Of a DNA stretch of 64,000 bases, positions 60,251 to 64,000 are shown one piece after another. The stretch spans positions 1,142,059-1,206,058 of the forward strand of contig NZ_JACHCZ010000002.1 in NCBI RefSeq assembly GCF_014207255.1, in the 5' to 3' direction. The translations under genes and the position numbers were made by a program. The notes beneath the pieces are model-generated. The model made no database searches. It was not told where the DNA came from and worked only from the letters and a program-made list of their open reading frames with translations. This DNA comes from Pseudomonas sp. JAI120. GTDB lineage: Bacteria > Pseudomonadota > Gammaproteobacteria > Pseudomonadales > Pseudomonadaceae. Every line of letters starts with the position of its first letter. Within the stretch, counting starts at the first letter, position 1.

Positions 60251-62554
60251 TTATTTGCCGAGTGGAATTTTAGGCGCCCACGTCAGCCATTCCTCTTCGA
60301 ATTTGTCGAACAGCGGGAAGGTTTGCTGCGGCCGCGCTGCGTTCCCCATGCGCTCGCCGTCTGGCGTGGCAAATGCGATACCGCCGGCCACCAGCGTCTC
60401 CAGGGACTCGGTACGCACCGTCGCCCCCTTGAACAGGCCGAAGTCGAGGCCGAAGCCACTGGTGTTCCAGAAGCGGCTGCCACTGCGTACCAGCGGCGCG
60501 TACTTGGGTTCGATCAGGATGTGGATCAGCACGCGGTCGGCGGTCTGGCCAAGCTCGTAGCCGGTCACTTTGCCCACGGTGACTTCACGGTAGGTCACCG
60601 GTACGCCTTCCTTCAACGAGCCACGGCGTGCGGCGCTGAGTGTCAGGCTCAGGCCAGCCTCTTGACGGACAGTTTCAGGGGGCTGGTCCAGTGCGACGAA
60701 ACTCTTCTGCGGGCCGGCGTTTTTCGCAGCCGGCTGCACCTCAATGTATTGCCCGGTGACCAGTGTTTCCAGGTTGGAGGTTTTCATCAGGCCCAGCTCT
60801 GGCTTGACCACCCAGAACTGGCTGCCGACGCGCGCGATGCGGTCTGCCACTTGGGTGATACGTGCGCTGAGCAGCACCGACTGCATATCGGCACTGAGGT
60901 CCACACTCTCGATCTTGCCCACATCCAGGCCTTTGAAACGTACCGGTGTGCCTGGACGCATACCGTCAGCACGGTCGACCTTGATGGTCACCAGGGTGCC
61001 ATGCTGATTGGCAGCCTCACGGTCGGCAAACAAGCGGAAACGTGGAATGCGTTTTTTCAGCGGTACGTTCGGCTGCGGTGTTTCGAAGGCAATACCGCCG
61101 GCCATCAGGCTGGCCAGGGATTCACTCTTCACCTGGATACCACCGGTAAGGCCGCCGGTCAGGGTGACGCCGCTGGCATTCCAGAAACGTGTCGAACCGT
61201 TGACCAGGTTTTCGTATTCCTTCTCGATATGAACGCCGATCACCAGTTGCTTGTTCTTGCGCGAGAACTGGTAGCTCTGCACCGAGCCGACCTTGACCTG
61301 CTTGTAGAGAATCGGGCTGCCGACATCCAGGGAGCCCAGGTTGTCGGTAAATAGGACCATGTGCAGGCCTGGGGAGCGCAGGTCCAGCGGCGGCGCCTTG
61401 GCACGGGCGACGAATTCGCGTTGCGGGGCGCTGCCTTTGTCGCCAGGGCGAATGGCGATGTAATTACCTTTGACCAGGGCTTCCAGGCCGGTAATACCGG
61501 CCAGCGAGATGGAAGGTTTGACCACCCAGAACTGAGTGTCCTGAACCAGGTAGTCTTCGGCCAATGGGTCGAGGGTCAGCTCGGCGTTGGCGCTGGACAG
61601 GTCAGGGTCGATCTTCAGGGTTTTCAGGCTGCCCACCTGAATGCCTTTGTACATCACCGGTGTACGCCCGGCCTGCAGACCTTCGAAGTCCGTGAGCTTG
61701 ACCTTGGCCTTGATACCGGCAGCGGCCGCGTCGAAATCTTCGTACAAGCGGAACGGCAGGCTCGGATCAGTGGGTGGACTGTCCTTGCGGTTCTCTGGGG
61801 TGGCGAAGGCGATGCCACCGGCGACGATGCTGGAAAGAGATTCGCTGCGCACTTTCACGCCGGAGAGATTGGCGTCGATGCTGATGCCGCTGGCGTTCCA
61901 GAAGCGCGTGTGTTTGCGCACCAGGCTGGCGTAGGTCGGCTCGATGTACACCTTGATCTCGACGGTGCTCTGATCCTCGGAGAGCAAGTAGCTTTTGACC
62001 TGGCCGACCTGTATCTGCTTGTAGAACACCGGGCTGCCGCGATTGAGCGAACCGAGGCGGTCGGCCTTGATGGTCAGGTGCAGACCGGGCTTGGCGTCAG
62101 ATAACGGAGGCTCTTCGGAGAGCGCCTTGAATTTACGGGTAGGTTCACCATCACCAGGGCTCGCGGCGATGTAGTTACCGGAGACCAAGGTTTCCAGGCC
62201 GGTAATACCGGCAAGGCTGACGCTGGGCTTGACCAGCCAGAAACGGGTGTTGGTCTTGAGGTATTGGTCGACATCCTTGTTCATCTCGATGGTGGCGATC
62301 ACCCCGCGATTATTACCCTCATCGTCAAGAGCCAGGGTCTTGACCTTGCCCACGGGCATGCCTTTGTAGACTACTTCGGTTTTGTTGGCCTGGATGCCTT
62401 CGCCGCTTTCAAAGCGCACCTGGATCTCAATACCCTGCTGGGAATAGGCACGCCACCCCAGCCAACCACCAATGATCAAGGCAATCAGGGGAAGAACCCA
62501 AATGGCTGACCAGTTGGAGGCCGGGCGGGTTTTAGCTTTAGGCAAATCACTCAT
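60251..62554 (-). CDS. LetB/PqiB-like intermembrane lipid transport protein with six MCE domains
   Basis: A 767-aa inner-membrane-anchored periplasmic protein. One N-terminal helix (NWSAIWVLPLIALIIGGWLGW) is followed by six MCE/MlaD repeats, each with a motif like VxYKGMPVGKVxxL or VFYKQIQVGQVKSY. E. coli PqiB has three and LetB (YebT) seven, so this is of LetB/MAM type in an intermediate length. Such proteins stack rings into a lipid tunnel between the membranes. Overlaps the preceding letA-like gene by eight bases. Confidence 0.88.
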   Translation of the reverse strand: MSDLPKAKTRPASNWSAIWVLPLIALIIGGWLGWRAYSQQGIEIQVRFESGEGIQANKTEVVYKGMPVGKVKTLALDDEGNNRGVIATIEMNKDVDQYLKTNTRFWLVKPSVSLAGITGLETLVSGNYIAASPGDGEPTRKFKALSEEPPLSDAKPGLHLTIKADRLGSLNRGSPVFYKQIQVGQVKSYLLSEDQSTVEIKVYIEPTYASLVRKHTRFWNASGISIDANLSGVKVRSESLSSIVAGGIAFATPENRKDSPPTDPSLPFRLYEDFDAAAAGIKAKVKLTDFEGLQAGRTPVMYKGIQVGSLKTLKIDPDLSSANAELTLDPLAEDYLVQDTQFWVVKPSISLAGITGLEALVKGNYIAIRPGDKGSAPQREFVARAKAPPLDLRSPGLHMVLFTDNLGSLDVGSPILYKQVKVGSVQSYQFSRKNKQLVIGVHIEKEYENLVNGSTRFWNASGVTLTGGLTGGIQVKSESLASLMAGGIAFETPQPNVPLKKRIPRFRLFADREAANQHGTLVTIKVDRADGMRPGTPVRFKGLDVGKIESVDLSADMQSVLLSARITQVADRIARVGSQFWVVKPELGLMKTSNLETLVTGQYIEVQPAAKNAGPQKSFVALDQPPETVRQEAGLSLTLSAARRGSLKEGVPVTYREVTVGKVTGYELGQTADRVLIHILIEPKYAPLVRSGSRFWNTSGFGLDFGLFKGATVRTESLETLVAGGIAFATPDGERMGNAARPQQTFPLFDKFEEEWLTWAPKIPLGK

Positions 62555-63176
62555 GGTCGTCGTCCGACTCCGTGTTATCCCAAATCAGTCGGGGATCAAA
62601 AGTTACTGCGGCAAGCATCGTCAAGATCACCACACTGGCGAACGCTGCAGCACCGAGGTTAGCCTCGACACTGGCAAGCCGTCCAAAATTTACAACCGCC
62701 ACCAGGATGGCGATCACGAAGATATCCAGCATGGACCAGCGGCCAATGAATTCGATAAAGCGGTACATGATAATGCGTTGCTGCGCGGAAAGCGGTTGGT
62801 GACGCTGTACGGAAAACAGTAACAGGCCAATGCCCACTAACTTGAACGTCGGCACCAGGATGCTGGCGATGAACACCACAGCCGCAATCGGGAACATACC
62901 GTGCTGCACCAACTGGATCACACCGGCCATGATGGTGCTGGGCTCGCCCTGGCCAAGGGAGTTGACGGTCATGATCGGCAACAGATTGGCGGGGATATAC
63001 AGAATGGCCGCCGTGACCAGTAAAGCCCAGGTGCGCGCGAGGCTGTTGGGGCGACGGGCGTGGATCAGTGCACCGCATCGAGTGCAGGTTTGCTCATCGG
63101 TGTCCGGCTCTTGTTTGTTCAGCTCATGACATTCGGTACAAATCAGAATGCCTGCGTCAATCGCCCGCATGATCAT
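62547..63176 (-). CDS. LetA/PqiA-like membrane protein, second half gene
   Basis: A 209-aa protein with a zinc-ribbon-like CTECHELN... CTRCGALIHARR at the N-terminus and four membrane helices (about 50-190: LLVTAAILYIPANLLPIMTVNSLGQG...). It corresponds to the C-terminal half of E. coli LetA (YebS, ~430 aa). It may start at ATG 63176 or 63170; AGGAG fits either. Confidence 0.86.
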   Translation of the reverse strand: MIMRAIDAGILICTECHELNKQEPDTDEQTCTRCGALIHARRPNSLARTWALLVTAAILYIPANLLPIMTVNSLGQGEPSTIMAGVIQLVQHGMFPIAAVVFIASILVPTFKLVGIGLLLFSVQRHQPLSAQQRIIMYRFIEFIGRWSMLDIFVIAILVAVVNFGRLASVEANLGAAAFASVVILTMLAAVTFDPRLIWDNTESDDDHE

Positions 63177-63816
63177 CTTCTCCTGACAGTGCTTGCCAGA
63201 TCTGGTGCGGCGACATCACCACCTCAAGCAGAACCTGAACCATTAATAGGCTGACGAAGCAGACCAAACCCAGGCCGATGGTGATTGAGGCCATGTCGGC
63301 GAGTTTCACGATCGCCACCAGTACGCCCATCAAGTAGACCTCCAACATCCCCCAATCCTTCATGTGGTGGTAGATGCGGTACAACAGCAACCCGTAACTG
63401 CGGCCTATTTTCCAACGAATACTGAGCAGCACCGCCAGTTGGCAAAGCAGCTTGAGCAGCGGAATGCCCATGCTGCATAGGAACACCACGGCGGCGACGC
63501 CTTGCATCCCGGTATCGAATAGGCCGACTACGCCACTCCACACGGTGTCTTCTGAGGACTGCCCGAGCAGATTGAGCTGCATAATGGGCAGAAAGTTCGC
63601 GGGGACGTACAGCAACAGCGCGGCGAGTACCAGGGCGAGGCTGCGCTCAACGACGTTATGGCGGTGAGCGTAGAGCTCATAACCGCAACGCGGGCATTGG
63701 GCTTTTTCACCGAGGGCGAGCACGGGTTTGCGCATCAGCAAGTCGCACTCATGGCATGCCACCAAGTTCTCCAGTGGTAAATCCGACACCTCAAGGGCGT
63801 CAACCGGATCCGGCAT
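63157..63816 (-). CDS. LetA/PqiA-like membrane protein, first half gene
   Basis: A 219-aa protein with zinc-ribbon-like ACHECDLLM... CPRCGYELYAHRHN and four helices, including LVLAALLLYVPANFLPIMQLNLLGQ, closely parallel to the next gene. Together they make the two halves that are one chain in E. coli LetA. Overlaps the next gene by 20 bases. Confidence 0.86.
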   Translation of the reverse strand: MPDPVDALEVSDLPLENLVACHECDLLMRKPVLALGEKAQCPRCGYELYAHRHNVVERSLALVLAALLLYVPANFLPIMQLNLLGQSSEDTVWSGVVGLFDTGMQGVAAVVFLCSMGIPLLKLLCQLAVLLSIRWKIGRSYGLLLYRIYHHMKDWGMLEVYLMGVLVAIVKLADMASITIGLGLVCFVSLLMVQVLLEVVMSPHQIWQALSGEDDHAGD

Positions 63817-63927
63817 AGATAGGGCTCAAACTTTAAAAAAGGTTAGGTGGCTATTCTAGTGGTCTGGTTCAGAAATAACTGTGCAAATTTGTCGTGCGTC
63901 TTTCCGCACTTTTCGACCGCGCAAAAC

Positions 63928-63958
63928 AAAACCCCATCTGCTTTCGCAAATGGGGTTT
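63928..63958 (-). terminator. Terminator of the rRNA operon
   Basis: AAACCCCAT (63929-63937) pairs with ATGGGGTTT (63950-63958), with an inner TGC/GCA pairing. On the minus strand the stem is followed by a TTTTGTTTT run. It lies just past the 5S rRNA. Confidence 0.88.
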
Positions 63959-63969
63959 CGGAATTTAAT

Positions 63970-64000
63970 CTTGACGATGACCTACTCTCACATGGGGAAA
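63970..64000 (-). rRNA. rrf: 5S rRNA, 3' end only
   Basis: Read on the minus strand, TTTCCCCATGTGAGAGTAGG then TCATCGTCAAG is the 3' end of Pseudomonas 5S rRNA. The rest lies beyond the right edge. The exact mature 3' base is uncertain by a few positions. Confidence 0.93.

Noticed and set aside
1..64000. CRISPR arrays, insertion sequences and prophage genes
   Set aside because: No array of regularly spaced repeats with unique spacers, no transposase frame and no phage structural genes were seen. The 21-bp operator units lack spacers.

Overview
The window reads as chromosome of a Pseudomonas of the fluorescens group. Evidence: an Hrp-type type III secretion (T3SS) operon in the order hrpJ-hrcV-hrpQ-hrcN-hrpO-hrpP-hrcQRSTU with hrpL at its head (the rsp/rsc cluster of P. 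fluorescens), a GTGGGAG-type REP palindrome, OprD and DUF2790 proteins, a czcRS-czcCBA block, and mksFEB, letAB-like genes and an rRNA operon in an order I remember from other pseudomonads.

Layout. 1-9.3 kb: T3SS export operon on the minus strand, reached by a HrpL box at 9321-9349. 9.45-10.1 kb: hrpL with a sigma-54 -24/-12 element and an IHF-like site, then tRNA-Met(CAU). 11-13.2 kb: divergent MFS exporter and LysR regulator. 13.2-22 kb: an accessory island with a truncated globin, cobalt-type nitrile hydratase (alpha, beta, activator), a CbiM-like cobalt permease, an AraC-type regulator, a flavoprotein that looks like nitroalkane oxidase rather than an ordinary acyl-CoA dehydrogenase, and an outer-membrane channel. 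22-27 kb: EamA exporter, then a Fur-box-headed FecI/FecR/TonB-receptor iron system. 27-31.3 kb: PhzF-like enzyme, gamma-glutamyltransferase lipoprotein, PgeF-like protein and a HigBA toxin-antitoxin pair. 31.3-34.7 kb: DdlA, LysE exporter, AraC regulator, a flavin-reductase remnant and a DUF2790 protein. 34.9-44.1 kb: OprD porin, CzcRS and CzcCBA metal efflux. 44.3-48.6 kb: three transporters (GntP, MHS-type MFS, short-chain fatty acid). 48.7-55.2 kb: assorted genes including a Tat lipoprotein phosphatase, a SET-domain protein, carbonic anhydrase and RimI. 55.4-60.2 kb: MksFEB condensin. 60.2-63.8 kb: LetB-like six-MCE protein with LetA split into two genes. The right edge is the 3' end of a 5S rRNA on the minus strand.

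The most interesting part is the 13.2-21.7 kb island. Four promoter regions (before a small ORF, the globin, nitrile hydratase and the outer-membrane channel) carry tandem 19-nt elements of form TGTCC-N(12-14)-CG with an exact 21-bp period, the layout expected for an AraC-family dimer. A different ~30-nt repeat lies twice between the AraC gene and the flavoprotein gene. The flavoprotein has Asp in place of the usual acyl-CoA dehydrogenase Glu, followed by GGNMGVRRR, as in nitroalkane oxidase. Nitrile and nitroalkane metabolism, a globin and cobalt supply may therefore form one regulon, possibly for plant aldoxime-derived compounds. That link is inference from layout and motifs. A second new signal is an 18-nt element shared by the oprD, czcR and czcC promoters, with a structured, terminator-ended leader before czcR.
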